NCBI GenBank assembly: GCA_030151635.1
Contig: JASLDF010000165.1
Span: 1-36,947, forward strand
Origin: Bacteroides sp.
GTDB lineage: Bacteria; Bacteroidota; Bacteroidia; Bacteroidales; Bacteroidaceae
Reading direction: 5' to 3'
DNA: 36,947 nt
Position 1 is the stretch's first letter. Each line of letters begins with the position of its first letter. Of the stretch, positions 10,701 through 18,489 are shown one piece after another. The notes under the pieces were generated by a model. The model was not told the DNA's origin and did not search any database. It was given only the letters and a program-made list of their open reading frames with translations. Position numbers and translations under genes: made by a program.

Positions 10701-10784
10701 AATGTTCAAAAGAACAAAACCACCATTGTATTTAAATGTAAAGATGGAAAAAGTATCAATTTAAAATTGACACAAGTAAAATAA
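7707..10784 (+). CDS. PL8 chondroitinase ABC-like lyase, first copy
   Basis: This 1025-residue secreted lyase (signal peptide 1-25, GANAQ) should cleave chondroitin/dermatan sulfate or hyaluronan by beta-elimination to unsaturated disaccharides. The length matches Proteus vulgaris chondroitinase ABC I (about 1020). The order is an N-terminal lyase jelly-roll domain (about 25-200), an alpha-toroid catalytic domain and C-terminal beta-sandwich domains. The catalytic residues of the Proteus enzyme (His501, Tyr508, Arg560, Glu653) correspond to His466, Tyr473 (HHRNNYPAYA), Arg526 (MSGRHPDG) and Glu638 (WAAEHY...YGRY), all intact. It lies 23 bases after the sulfatase and is probably co-transcribed with it. 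A paralogue follows at 10874. Confidence 0.94.
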   Translation: MFDLNKLKRTLGFALLSAVAIGANAQIIQHERLLSFEDSKVPSYITGAKSSLKISDERFKDGEKSLKWTFKPNTSIVINKDIHFEPKDETGVDTYLSTFSMWVYNPKAIDGNLNFEFLKDGKKASYFSMDMKFTGWRAIYASFERDMEGTPIEGMNQIKITAPEEEGNVYLDLMITAAKADHRHHTPDKLLPNLNKGIANHWLIMLANSEIAPDPALFQAQVSDKDIADVAIMEDRLKELIFTPIKVNKNQVDKLKREYNIYNIQKKNDIITGTSMFFARWAESFERLIPNWEKNMYVKAGQEYQKYFNLMNKIAIAFNSTKDAQLQQELASMFLLMYDHATDQGVAYGSGLGNATHYGYSFRGLFTAYFLMKDVLLANNRLEEAMHTLQWYAQTNETFIRPIKDGIDMDSFNTLSMGRICSVLIMEDSPEKMQYVRAFSRWIDTGCKPAPGLDGAFKIDGGAFHHRNNYPAYAVGGLNGATNMLYLLSNTNYAVSKLGHETLKHVLLTMRFYCNKTYFPLAMSGRHPDGKGDIVPMHYARMAVAGTPTQSEKIDKEMAAAYLRLVSEGNTEEKPEYVPTSNRAEEKKMIDLFVGQGIVAENDPQGNIAIGYGCVSAQRRSNWSAVVRGHSRYLWAAEHYLGANLYGRYLAHGSMQIMTADKGANVTPETSGWLQPGFDWARIPGATALHLPVEKLKANVLNVDVFSGFEEMLYSDEAFAGGLTHHGNGSFGMKLHEHDKYNGSLRARKSYHFFDNKIVCLGTGIENKDADYNTETTIFQLSGAKQDFSNYWNNTSVNTNYIIDQLGTGYYIPNTDNVVFEKNFPQKSRFQNSGKESSGNWVNLVVNHGKAPSNGTYEYVVLPQTEIKINDSNKIASAYEVIQKDNNAHIVKDKTTNTTSYILFEAPQQLPSKIVEKVDNSCLMMVTERKAELDLTVANPDLALYSGESDELFDENGKRVERSIYSRPWIGNASQEVPVTVTLKGKWMLIENEGNVIMNVQKNKTTIVFKCKDGKSINLKLTQVK

Positions 10785-10801
10785 ACGATATATTTATCGT
10801 T
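10784..10801 (+). repeat. Small hairpin at the end of the first PL8 gene
   Basis: Seven-base arms AACGATA/TATCGTT enclose four bases and begin at the last base of the stop codon. No T-run follows, so it looks more like a processing or stability element than a terminator. Confidence 0.35.
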
Positions 10802-10804
10802 GGG

Positions 10805-10841
10805 ATAAGGAGAGTATTACACGCGTATATGCTCTCCTTAT
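10805..10841 (+). repeat. Stem-loop in the gap between the two PL8 genes
   Basis: Perfect 10-base arms ATAAGGAGAG/CTCTCCTTAT enclose a 17-base loop. A short T-run (TTTAAT) follows. It could attenuate transcription into the second PL8 gene or stabilise the upstream message. No TAnnTTTG box follows before 10874, which favours read-through from the first gene. Confidence 0.5.
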
Positions 10842-10873
10842 TTAATATAGATAAATGATTAATATCCACAGCC

Positions 10874-13800
10874 ATGAAACAATTTATCATCCTTATTTCT
10901 TTGTTTTATTCTATAGCTAGTTTTGGAACACCAGTGATCAAAGACAATCGCTTTATGTCGTTTGAAGAGGGTGTGCCTACCTATATCAAATCTGATAACT
11001 CAAAACTAACTACATCTAGTTTGCATTTTAAAGATGGCAAACACTCATTGCTATGGGAAACCAAGCCAAATGCGACACTCGTTATCGACAAAGATTTAGA
11101 ATACGAGCAAACACCTTCTGGTAACTCACATATCTCATCTTTCTCTGGCTGGATATACAATGAAATTCCATCAGAAGAGTTATTAACATTTGAATTTTAT
11201 AAAGACAATAAAAAATGTTCATGGTTTCAATATGGATTAAACTTCAAAGGATGGAGAGCAATTTATGTCGCTTATGAACGTGATATGCAAGGTAACCCGG
11301 AGCAGGGAATGAACCAACTTAAAATTATTGCTCCAAACCACATCAGCAGTAATATTTATTTCGACATGTTACTGACTAGCTCACAGGTAGATAAAAGGCA
11401 CCATACCCCAGATATCCAACAGCCTTTTGTAAATGAAGGTATTACAAACCACTGGCAAGTTATGCTTGAAAAAAATACCGTCAAGCCAGATGTCTCACTT
11501 TGGAACAATGAAGTGAGCAAAGAAGATATTAAGGCGGCTCAAACCTTTGACGAAAGACTAAGAGAACTAATCGTTAAAAAGACGACAGTCAATCAAGCTA
11601 AAGTAGATAAATTAGGTAAAGAGCTTGACAAATATAACATCCGTAAAAATGAAGACGGAAGCCTAGTAGGCCTACCGTTATTCTATGTTTATTATGCCGA
11701 GGCCTTTCAAAAAATAATGGATAAATGGAGTCGTAATCTATTCTCAAAAAGAGGTCAGGAATACAAAGAGTATTTTAGTTTAATGAGTAAAATAGCCACA
11801 AATTACATCAGTACTGATGATGCTTCTCTTCAAAAACAACTTGCTAAAATGTATGTCATGATGTTCGACTATGCACAAGATCAAGGGGTAGCTTATGGAA
11901 GTGGTTTAGGTAATGCTAGTCATTATGGGTATAGCTTTAGAGGATTCTTCACCTCTGCCTTTTTAATGAAAGAGGTGCTGTTGGAGAACAACCGACTAAA
12001 AGAGGCATATAAAGCATTGCAATGGTATGCACAAACCAACGAAGTCTTTATAATACCTACTGTGAATGGCCAAGATATGGATGCATTCAATACTTTAGCT
12101 TTGGCTAAAATTTGTAGTATATTAATGATGGATAACTGCCCAGAAAAATTTCAATATTTAAGAGGATATAGCCGCTGGGTTGATACGGGTTGCAAACCAT
12201 CACCAGGGCTATCGGGATCTTTCAAAGTAGATGGAGGAGCATTCCACCATGTAGGTCACTACCCTGCCTATGCCGTTGGTGGATTAGGTGGTGCAACGGA
12301 TATGATCTATATTTTCCACCAAACACCTTACGCTATATCTGAATTAGGTCATAGGACCGTAAAAAAGGTTCTGTTGAATATGCGTTTCTATTGCAATCAA
12401 AACCACTTTCCTTTGGCAATGTCTGGTAGACATCCCGATGGAAAAGGGCAGTTAGCGCCAGAACAATATGGTCGAATGGCATTATCTGGTACTCCCGATG
12501 GAAAGCTAAAAATAGATGCAGAAATGGGGGGTGCATTTTTACGATTAATACAAACCAATAGTACGGAAAGTAAACCGGAATATGTTCCCTCAGCATCAGC
12601 AGGAGAGATTGATAAATTAGTTAAAGCACTTAATAAGCATCAGATTAAACCCGAAGCAAACCCGAATGGAAATATTGAAATGGGATATGCTTCTATATCT
12701 GCACATCGAAGAGGAAATTGGTTGGCACTTGCCAAAGGTTTCTCTAGATACGTTTGGGCATCGGAACACTATGCATTGGAAAATTTTTACGGACGCTATC
12801 TATCTTATGGTTCTCTTCAAATTTTAACAGGTAAAAGTGATGAAGTGGTTACTCCAAAAACAAGTGGATGGGTTGAAGAGGGGTTTAACTGGGCTAGAGT
12901 ACCAGGAACTACAGCCATTAACTTACCTATTGACCAAATGAGAGCGGCCAAAAACAAATCTGAGATGCTTCTTTCTGACGAATTCTTTTCGGGTGGCGTA
13001 AGCCAACAAGGCGAAAACGGAGCGTTTGGCATAATTCTTCATGAACACGATCGATACAATGGCAGTCATCGTGCAAGAAAATCGCATCACTTCATTGGTA
13101 ATAAGATAATTTGTTTAGGATCGGATATTGAGAATGATGATGTAAAAAATCCAACGGAAACAACCATCTTCCAATTGGCTATTTTCAATGAAGCTGATAA
13201 ATCTTTCTGGGATAAGAATCAGGACACTAATTATTGGGTTGACCATCTCGAAACAGCCTATTATTTTCCTGACTCGATGAAAGGTAAAATTGTATTTGAG
13301 AAAAATTACCCACAGTATTCTAAATCGAATACCGGCAAAAAAACACAAGGAGATTGGGTAAACTTAGTCATTAACCACGGCTGTAATCCTCAAGGCGATA
13401 GTTACGAATACGTAGTGATGCCCAAAACGACATTAACTATGTTGAAAAAGGAGGTTAAGAACTATACCGTCTTACAGCAAAACAAAACGGGACACATTGT
13501 AAAAGATAATAAAGAGAACATCACATCCTATGTTTTATTTGAGGCCAATGCAATATTACCTAAGGGTGTGTTGGAAAATGTTGACGTTCCAAGTTTAATC
13601 CTTGTAAAAGAGAATAAAAACAATCTTGTAGTGTCCGTAGCAAATCCTGATTTGGCATTCTATAGTGGCCCATCGTTAGAAATTAGGAACAAGGAGGGAA
13701 AACGTATGATGGTTAATACATATGCAACGCCTTGGAGAGATAATGAAAGTAAAATTAGTCCTGTGACAATTACCTTGAAAGGCAAATGGACGACAAAAGA

Positions 13801-13906
13801 TACTGCAGAACACATTCACTTTAAATTAGTAGATAATCATACCACTGTAACAATTGATTGCCAACATGGATTGAGTTACGATTTAGACCTAATCAAAAGT
13901 AAATAA
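10874..13906 (+). CDS. PL8 chondroitinase ABC-like lyase, second copy
   Basis: A 1010-residue paralogue of the preceding lyase, with its own signal peptide (about 1-18). The domain order is the same and clearly related blocks run throughout, for example near-identical YGSGLGNA, HYGYSFRG and LQWYAQTNE. The N-terminal and linker regions have diverged strongly, so this is an old duplication. The predicted catalytic set is intact: His459 and Tyr466 (HHVGHYPAYA), Arg519 (MSGRHPDG) and Glu631 (WASEHY...YGRY). Proteus vulgaris likewise carries adjacent chondroitinase ABC I (endo) and II (exo) genes, so a division of labour is plausible. Which copy would be endo or exo cannot be told here. It ends the rightward row and is followed by two hairpins. 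Confidence 0.94.
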   Translation: MKQFIILISLFYSIASFGTPVIKDNRFMSFEEGVPTYIKSDNSKLTTSSLHFKDGKHSLLWETKPNATLVIDKDLEYEQTPSGNSHISSFSGWIYNEIPSEELLTFEFYKDNKKCSWFQYGLNFKGWRAIYVAYERDMQGNPEQGMNQLKIIAPNHISSNIYFDMLLTSSQVDKRHHTPDIQQPFVNEGITNHWQVMLEKNTVKPDVSLWNNEVSKEDIKAAQTFDERLRELIVKKTTVNQAKVDKLGKELDKYNIRKNEDGSLVGLPLFYVYYAEAFQKIMDKWSRNLFSKRGQEYKEYFSLMSKIATNYISTDDASLQKQLAKMYVMMFDYAQDQGVAYGSGLGNASHYGYSFRGFFTSAFLMKEVLLENNRLKEAYKALQWYAQTNEVFIIPTVNGQDMDAFNTLALAKICSILMMDNCPEKFQYLRGYSRWVDTGCKPSPGLSGSFKVDGGAFHHVGHYPAYAVGGLGGATDMIYIFHQTPYAISELGHRTVKKVLLNMRFYCNQNHFPLAMSGRHPDGKGQLAPEQYGRMALSGTPDGKLKIDAEMGGAFLRLIQTNSTESKPEYVPSASAGEIDKLVKALNKHQIKPEANPNGNIEMGYASISAHRRGNWLALAKGFSRYVWASEHYALENFYGRYLSYGSLQILTGKSDEVVTPKTSGWVEEGFNWARVPGTTAINLPIDQMRAAKNKSEMLLSDEFFSGGVSQQGENGAFGIILHEHDRYNGSHRARKSHHFIGNKIICLGSDIENDDVKNPTETTIFQLAIFNEADKSFWDKNQDTNYWVDHLETAYYFPDSMKGKIVFEKNYPQYSKSNTGKKTQGDWVNLVINHGCNPQGDSYEYVVMPKTTLTMLKKEVKNYTVLQQNKTGHIVKDNKENITSYVLFEANAILPKGVLENVDVPSLILVKENKNNLVVSVANPDLAFYSGPSLEIRNKEGKRMMVNTYATPWRDNESKISPVTITLKGKWTTKDTAEHIHFKLVDNHTTVTIDCQHGLSYDLDLIKSK

Positions 13907-13944
13907 AAACGATTGCACATCAGGGGAAATTATATAGCACCCTG

Positions 13945-13983
13945 AGACGACAGCGTTCTCTTAGTAAGAGAACGCTGTCGTCT
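13945..13983. terminator. 18-bp perfect hairpin downstream of the second PL8 gene
   Basis: The arms 13945-13962 and 13966-13983 are exact reverse complements with a three-base loop, GC-containing and unusually long. Only a short pyrimidine run (TTTC) follows on the plus strand. It probably ends the lyase transcript or protects its 3' end; a proper U-tract is missing. Confidence 0.6.
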
Positions 13984-14106
13984 TTCAAAGAGAACTCTAT
14001 CTTCTTAGTAAGGTAAAATAATGCTTGTATACACACCCCTTAAGTCAATAAAAACAATTTTATACTCCTTATTATATACGAGCTAAAATAAATCTATGGA
14101 ACAAAC

Positions 14107-14146
14107 AAAAAAGCGTCCTACACATAACAGTGTAGGACGCTTTTTT
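14107..14146. terminator. Bidirectional intrinsic terminator between PL8 and DUF4861 genes
   Basis: An 11-bp GC-rich stem (GCGTCCTACAC, 14113-14123, with 14130-14140) and six-base loop are flanked by an A-run on the left and seven T on the right. It can therefore stop transcription from both directions between two convergent genes. Confidence 0.85.
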
Positions 14147-14168
14147 TATTATAAGCTAAGCACATTTC

Positions 14169-15281
14169 TTAATTAACCACAACTTCAAATGGGGTTTTAA
14201 GACTTGCAACAAAGTCGGTTGTGTAGTTAATAAACGATTGCACATCGCTATGCTTAGATTTACTCCAACCAAAACCTGTATAATATACAAAAGGTACTCC
14301 TTTTATTTTCTTCAATGCTAAGGTATGTTTAAAGCTATTGGCATCAATTGTGTAATCATAAACAAATTGTTTATCAAAAACATCAGTAGTAACCAAACCA
14401 ACATACACCTTACCATCTTTTTCCATTTCTGGTTCTTCATAAATCATATACGAACCATTATCATCATAAAAAACCTGACCTTTATCGCCACGCATCACAA
14501 TACCTGCAGTAGCCTCAAGCTCATCCGTTCCGTAATCTTGCTGAATACGAGTGTAATGGCTTCCAGCATCTAGAGAAACTATTTTTTCATCTTTATAAGT
14601 AATCTCTCCAATTTGTATTGCTGGATAAGTTACCTTAAAGGTAATTCTCAAAGGACCATTGTCTAAAACTTCGAACGCTTCATAGTTAGTGTTACGTAAT
14701 AATTCACCATTAACAAATGGAGAAATAGCACCCGCTCCAAGCGTAGGACCAACACCATAAGGATCGCAACCTTCGCCATGATCTACATGGTAAGATGCAG
14801 TTTTAGAAATATCACCTTTATACCAATCTTCTAGAACCATTCTTTCAGTCCTTTTTAACCACAGATCAATACCATTAGTAGGAGCTTGGACAGCTTCAAG
14901 TGCTTTACCATAAAATCTAAATCCAACTTTATCATTTTCCCAAGCAAAGTCATCATATCTTTCTCCAAAAAGGCGACCATAAACACGAGCTGTGTAAGAA
15001 TCTTCCTTATCTACCACACTTAATTTAAACGATTTAGACTCATTCGCTTTTAAATTGGGTTGGAATAGTAGTTTTCCATCGTAAGTAAGTTGCGATGCAA
15101 TGGGCTGACCTGCTTCATCGGTAACTAAAAAGAATTCACCAGCAGTATGCTTCACTGGAATTTCGACTAATTCGCTAGTGCGATTAACATCTAAGGTGTT
15201 TTTTACAACAATAGTCTTGTCGCTTGAAGAACAAGCAACCAAGCCAAGACTAGCCAATAGGATTAACAAGTATGTTTTCAT
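14169..15281 (-). CDS. DUF4861-family lipoprotein
   Basis: The protein has 370 residues. The lipobox LVAC predicts a lipidated Cys17, so it is a membrane-anchored, periplasmic or surface protein. The middle carries the family signature: a GR...ERYDDFAWEND block (about 102-117) followed by GFRFYG, then His165 and His168 in a YHVDHGEGCDPYG stretch and a late YTGFGWSKS block. DUF4861 proteins are common in Bacteroidota loci for uronate-containing glycans, often near lyases and unsaturated uronidases. Their reaction is not something I can state. Here it faces the PL8 row and is the last gene of the island. A role on the unsaturated products or their sulfated forms is inference from context only. 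Confidence 0.8.
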   Translation of the reverse strand: MKTYLLILLASLGLVACSSSDKTIVVKNTLDVNRTSELVEIPVKHTAGEFFLVTDEAGQPIASQLTYDGKLLFQPNLKANESKSFKLSVVDKEDSYTARVYGRLFGERYDDFAWENDKVGFRFYGKALEAVQAPTNGIDLWLKRTERMVLEDWYKGDISKTASYHVDHGEGCDPYGVGPTLGAGAISPFVNGELLRNTNYEAFEVLDNGPLRITFKVTYPAIQIGEITYKDEKIVSLDAGSHYTRIQQDYGTDELEATAGIVMRGDKGQVFYDDNGSYMIYEEPEMEKDGKVYVGLVTTDVFDKQFVYDYTIDANSFKHTLALKKIKGVPFVYYTGFGWSKSKHSDVQSFINYTTDFVASLKTPFEVVVN

Positions 15282-15301
15282 ATCTTAATTATATTTACAT
15301 A

Positions 15302-15309
15302 CAAAAATA
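15302..15309 (-). promoter_or_regulatory. Candidate -7 box of the DUF4861 gene
   Basis: The minus strand reads TATTTTTG, an exact TAnnTTTG match, 20 bases before the ATG. No clear -33 element accompanies it, and the predicted leader would be short. Confidence 0.35.
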
Positions 15310-15652
15310 AAGATAATTATTAAATCTAGGTTCATACCCATAGCAATAGTATCGACCAAATACCTAGTCGATTGTTAGTTGAGTAAATAAATACGTATAA
15401 AACAGTTTAAAAACTTAAAATTTGTTTATATTGAGAACATTAGTAGAGGTGATTTTGGTAAAAAATGAACTTGACTTGACATTTAAAGAATAATTTCTCT
15501 AATTAGAATAGTTATATTGTTTTACTATTAAGCCACTAACCTTTATAATTAAGAAACAACAAACTTAATAAAAGCTTATACACAGCATGCTAAGGTAGGA
15601 TTACTACAAATGATAGATTACAACATCGTGTCTTTAATACCAAAATAGGCAC

Positions 15653-15678
15653 TCTATTCTGACCTATTAAAGAATAGA
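15653..15678 (+). repeat. Inverted repeat next to the frd promoter
   Basis: Eight-base arms TCTATTCT/AGAATAGA flank a ten-base loop and end seven bases before the frd -33 TTTG. An overlapping pair AATAGG/CCTATT (15644-15649, 15663-15668) could form instead. It may be an operator; nothing identifies the regulator. Confidence 0.3.
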
Positions 15679-15685
15679 ATAATAG

Positions 15686-15717
15686 TTTGTTAAATAAATG
15701 TTTTTAATCTATTTTTG
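15686..15717 (+). promoter_or_regulatory. Near-consensus Bacteroidota promoter of frdCAB
   Basis: A -33 TTTG (15686-15689) and a -7 TATTTTTG (15710-15717) are separated by 20 bases, matching the Bacteroides consensus TTTG-N19-21-TAnnTTTG in sequence and spacing. Transcription should begin near 15724, about 60 bases before frdC. Confidence 0.8.
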
Positions 15718-15785
15718 TGAATACGTATATAATATATAATGAATTTTATCGTTCAAAATTTAAATAATTTTAAAATCAATCATTT

Positions 15786-16469
15786 ATGTGGTTAAAAGAT
15801 TCATCTATTGGAAGAAAGGTCGTGATGAGTATTACTGGTCTCGCACTTGTTCTATTCCTAACATTTCACATGGCAATGAACTTGGTTGCTATCTTTTCTG
15901 CTGATGCTTACGATGCAATATGCGGATTTTTAGGCGCAAATTGGTACGCATTAGTTGGAACAGCTGGCCTAGCGTTCTTATTTATTGTCCATATCATCTA
16001 TGCGTTTTGGCTTACTGTACAAAACAGAAAAGCGCGTGGTAATGAAAGATATGCAGTAGTAGAACGCCGTAGCACTGTGACTTGGGCGTCTCAAAACATG
16101 TTAGTTTTAGGGATCATCGTTATCCTTGGTCTTGGACTTCACATGTTTAATTTTTGGTACAACATGCAATTCCAAGAAATTATTGGAGCTGAATCTGTTG
16201 TATTAGGAGGTCAAACTATTGGAGTACATAGTGGTGCAGCATTTATTGCTTACACTTTTGGACAACCAGTTTATGTTGCTCTTTACATTGTATGGCTAGT
16301 AGCATTATGGTTCCACCTAACACACGGTTTCTGGAGTTCTTTACAATCTCTAGGTTTAAGCAACAAACTTTGGATTACACGTTGGAAAACAGTATCTAAC
16401 ATCTACTCAACAATTATCATTTTAGGATTTGTTGCAGTTGTTGTAGCTTTTGCTTTTAAATTAGTGTAA
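15786..16469 (+). CDS. frdC: Fumarate reductase/succinate dehydrogenase cytochrome b subunit
   Basis: This 227-residue membrane anchor transfers electrons between menaquinone and the iron-sulfur subunit. Five hydrophobic helices are evident. Histidines suited to carry two b hemes lie in the helices: His28, His69, His119 and His177 or His180 (HLTHGFW), matching the single-subunit diheme (type B) arrangement of Wolinella FrdC. It is the first gene of a C-A-B operon, behind a strong promoter. The sequence cannot say whether the complex mainly reduces fumarate or oxidises succinate. The anaerobic gene set in the window favours fumarate reduction; sdhC would be the alternative name. Confidence 0.93.
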   Translation: MWLKDSSIGRKVVMSITGLALVLFLTFHMAMNLVAIFSADAYDAICGFLGANWYALVGTAGLAFLFIVHIIYAFWLTVQNRKARGNERYAVVERRSTVTWASQNMLVLGIIVILGLGLHMFNFWYNMQFQEIIGAESVVLGGQTIGVHSGAAFIAYTFGQPVYVALYIVWLVALWFHLTHGFWSSLQSLGLSNKLWITRWKTVSNIYSTIIILGFVAVVVAFAFKLV

Positions 16470-16516
16470 TTACACTACTAAGAGAATTGTTAAATCTTTA
16501 AACTGTAAATTGTATT

Positions 16517-18460
16517 ATGACTAAGATAAATTCAAAAATTCCAGCTGGAGCTCTAGCTGAGAAATGGAACAATTATAAGAATAACCAAAAACTGGTTAAC
16601 CCTTCAAACAAACGTCGTCTTGACATTATTGTTGTAGGTACAGGTTTGGCTGGTGCATCTGCTGCTGCATCTTTAGGAGAAATGGGTTTCAAAGTGAAAA
16701 ACTTCTGTATCCAAGACTCTCCACGTCGTGCACACTCTATTGCTGCACAAGGTGGTATTAACGCGGCTAAAAACTACCAAAATGATGGTGACTCAGTATA
16801 TAGATTATTCTATGACACTATTAAAGGTGGTGACTACCGTTCAAGAGAGGCTAACGTTTACCGTCTAGCTGAAGTATCGAACGCTATTATTGACCAATGT
16901 GTTGCTCAAGGTATTCCTTTTGCACGTGACTATGGTGGTACACTTGCTAACCGTTCATTTGGTGGTGCTCAAGTATCGCGTACGTTCTATGCACGTGGTC
17001 AAACCGGTCAACAATTACTTTTAGGTGCTTACTCTGCTCTAAGTAGACAAGTACACCAAGGAAGTGTTGAACTATACACTAGACATGACATGGTTGATGT
17101 TGTTATCATCGATGGTCGTGCTCGTGGTATCATTGCTAGAGACCTTGTAACAGGTGAACTTAAACGTTTCTCTGCTCACGCTGTAGTAATTGGTACTGGT
17201 GGTTATGGTAACGCATTCTTCCTATCAACTAACGCTATCGCATCAAACGGTTCGGCAGCTATTCAATGTTACAAAAAAGGTGCTTGGTTTGCAAACCCAT
17301 GTTTCGCTCAAATCCACCCTACTTGTATCCCTGTTAACGGTGACAAGCAATCTAAGCTTACATTGATGTCTGAATCACTTCGTAATGATGGTCGTATTTG
17401 GGTTCCTAAAAAACTAGAAGATGCAAAAGCACTTCAAGCAGGTACTAAAAATCCAAACGATATCGCTGATGCTGATCGTGACTTCTATCTTGAAAGAAGA
17501 TATCCAGCTTTCGGTAACTTGGTTCCACGTGACGTTGCTTCTAGAGCAGCTAAAGAACGTTGTGATGCAGGTTTCGGAGTAAACAATACAGGTCTTGCTG
17601 TATACCTTGATTTCAAATATGCAATCGATCGTCTTGGTAAAGATGTAGTAGCAGACAGATATGGTAACCTTTTCGATATGTACGAAGAGATTAAAAATAC
17701 TGATCCATACTCATCACCTATGATGATTTTCCCAGCTATCCACTATACAATGGGTGGTCTTTGGGTTGACTACGAATTGATGACAAACATTCCTGGTTTA
17801 TTTGCTATTGGTGAAGCTAACTTCTCTGACCACGGTGCAAACCGTCTAGGTGCATCGGCACTTATGCAAGGTCTTGCTGATGGTTACTTTGTATTACCAT
17901 ATACAATTCAAAACTACCTATCAGACCAAATTCAAGTACCAAGATTCTCAACAGACCTTCCTGAATTCGCAGCTACAGAGAAAGCGATTAAGGACAAAAT
18001 TGCTAAGCTTAAATCTATCAACGGTAAACGTTCGGTTGACTCAATCCACAAACAATTAGGTTTGATTATGTGGGACAACGTAGGTATGGCTCGTACGAAA
18101 GAATCTCTTTCTAAAGCAATTGAAGAACTTAAAGTTGTGAAAAAAGAATTCTGGAGTAACGTTCGCATTCCTGGTGGAGTTGATGAACTTAACATCGAAT
18201 TAGAAAAAGCACTTCGTCTTGACGACTTTATCGAAGTAGGCCTATTAATGGCATACGACGCTAAACAACGTGAAGAATCATGTGGTGGTCACTTCCGTGA
18301 AGAATTCAAAACTGAAGAAGGTGAAGCACTTCGTGACGATAAGAACTTCTCTTTCGTTGCTTGTTGGGAATATAAAGGTGATAACGTAGCACCAGAGCTT
18401 ATTAAAGAAGAGCTTAATTATGAGTTTGTACAAGTACAAACACGTAACTACAAAGCTTAA
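16517..18460 (+). CDS. frdA: Fumarate reductase/succinate dehydrogenase flavoprotein subunit
   Basis: The 647-residue catalytic subunit interconverts fumarate and succinate. The FAD-binding Rossmann motif VVGTGLAGASAA lies near residue 38. His73 in RRAHSIAAQGG is the expected covalent FAD attachment site. Active-site blocks HPTCIP and ANRLGASALMQG are present. Length and insertions are typical of the Bacteroidota/epsilonproteobacterial type B enzyme. Synonymous codon choice looks strongly biased (CGT for Arg, GGT for Gly), unlike the neighbouring island genes, as expected for a highly expressed protein. It is 47 bases after frdC and 29 before frdB. Confidence 0.96.
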   Translation: MTKINSKIPAGALAEKWNNYKNNQKLVNPSNKRRLDIIVVGTGLAGASAAASLGEMGFKVKNFCIQDSPRRAHSIAAQGGINAAKNYQNDGDSVYRLFYDTIKGGDYRSREANVYRLAEVSNAIIDQCVAQGIPFARDYGGTLANRSFGGAQVSRTFYARGQTGQQLLLGAYSALSRQVHQGSVELYTRHDMVDVVIIDGRARGIIARDLVTGELKRFSAHAVVIGTGGYGNAFFLSTNAIASNGSAAIQCYKKGAWFANPCFAQIHPTCIPVNGDKQSKLTLMSESLRNDGRIWVPKKLEDAKALQAGTKNPNDIADADRDFYLERRYPAFGNLVPRDVASRAAKERCDAGFGVNNTGLAVYLDFKYAIDRLGKDVVADRYGNLFDMYEEIKNTDPYSSPMMIFPAIHYTMGGLWVDYELMTNIPGLFAIGEANFSDHGANRLGASALMQGLADGYFVLPYTIQNYLSDQIQVPRFSTDLPEFAATEKAIKDKIAKLKSINGKRSVDSIHKQLGLIMWDNVGMARTKESLSKAIEELKVVKKEFWSNVRIPGGVDELNIELEKALRLDDFIEVGLLMAYDAKQREESCGGHFREEFKTEEGEALRDDKNFSFVACWEYKGDNVAPELIKEELNYEFVQVQTRNYKA

Positions 18461-18489
18461 TTTAGTGAATCAATAAAAGGAAATACAAA

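Larger units (their letters stand above)
15282..15785. other. 504-base AT-rich intergenic region at the island/core boundary
   Basis: I find no coding sequence here. It holds the promoter side of the leftward DUF4861 gene and of the rightward frdCAB operon. Visible dyads are ATCGAC/GTCGAT with a 10-base spacer (15351-15372) and TCTATTCT/AGAATAGA with a 10-base loop (15653-15678), the latter just before the frd -33 element. No tRNA or mobile-element remnant is recognisable. Confidence 0.6.
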
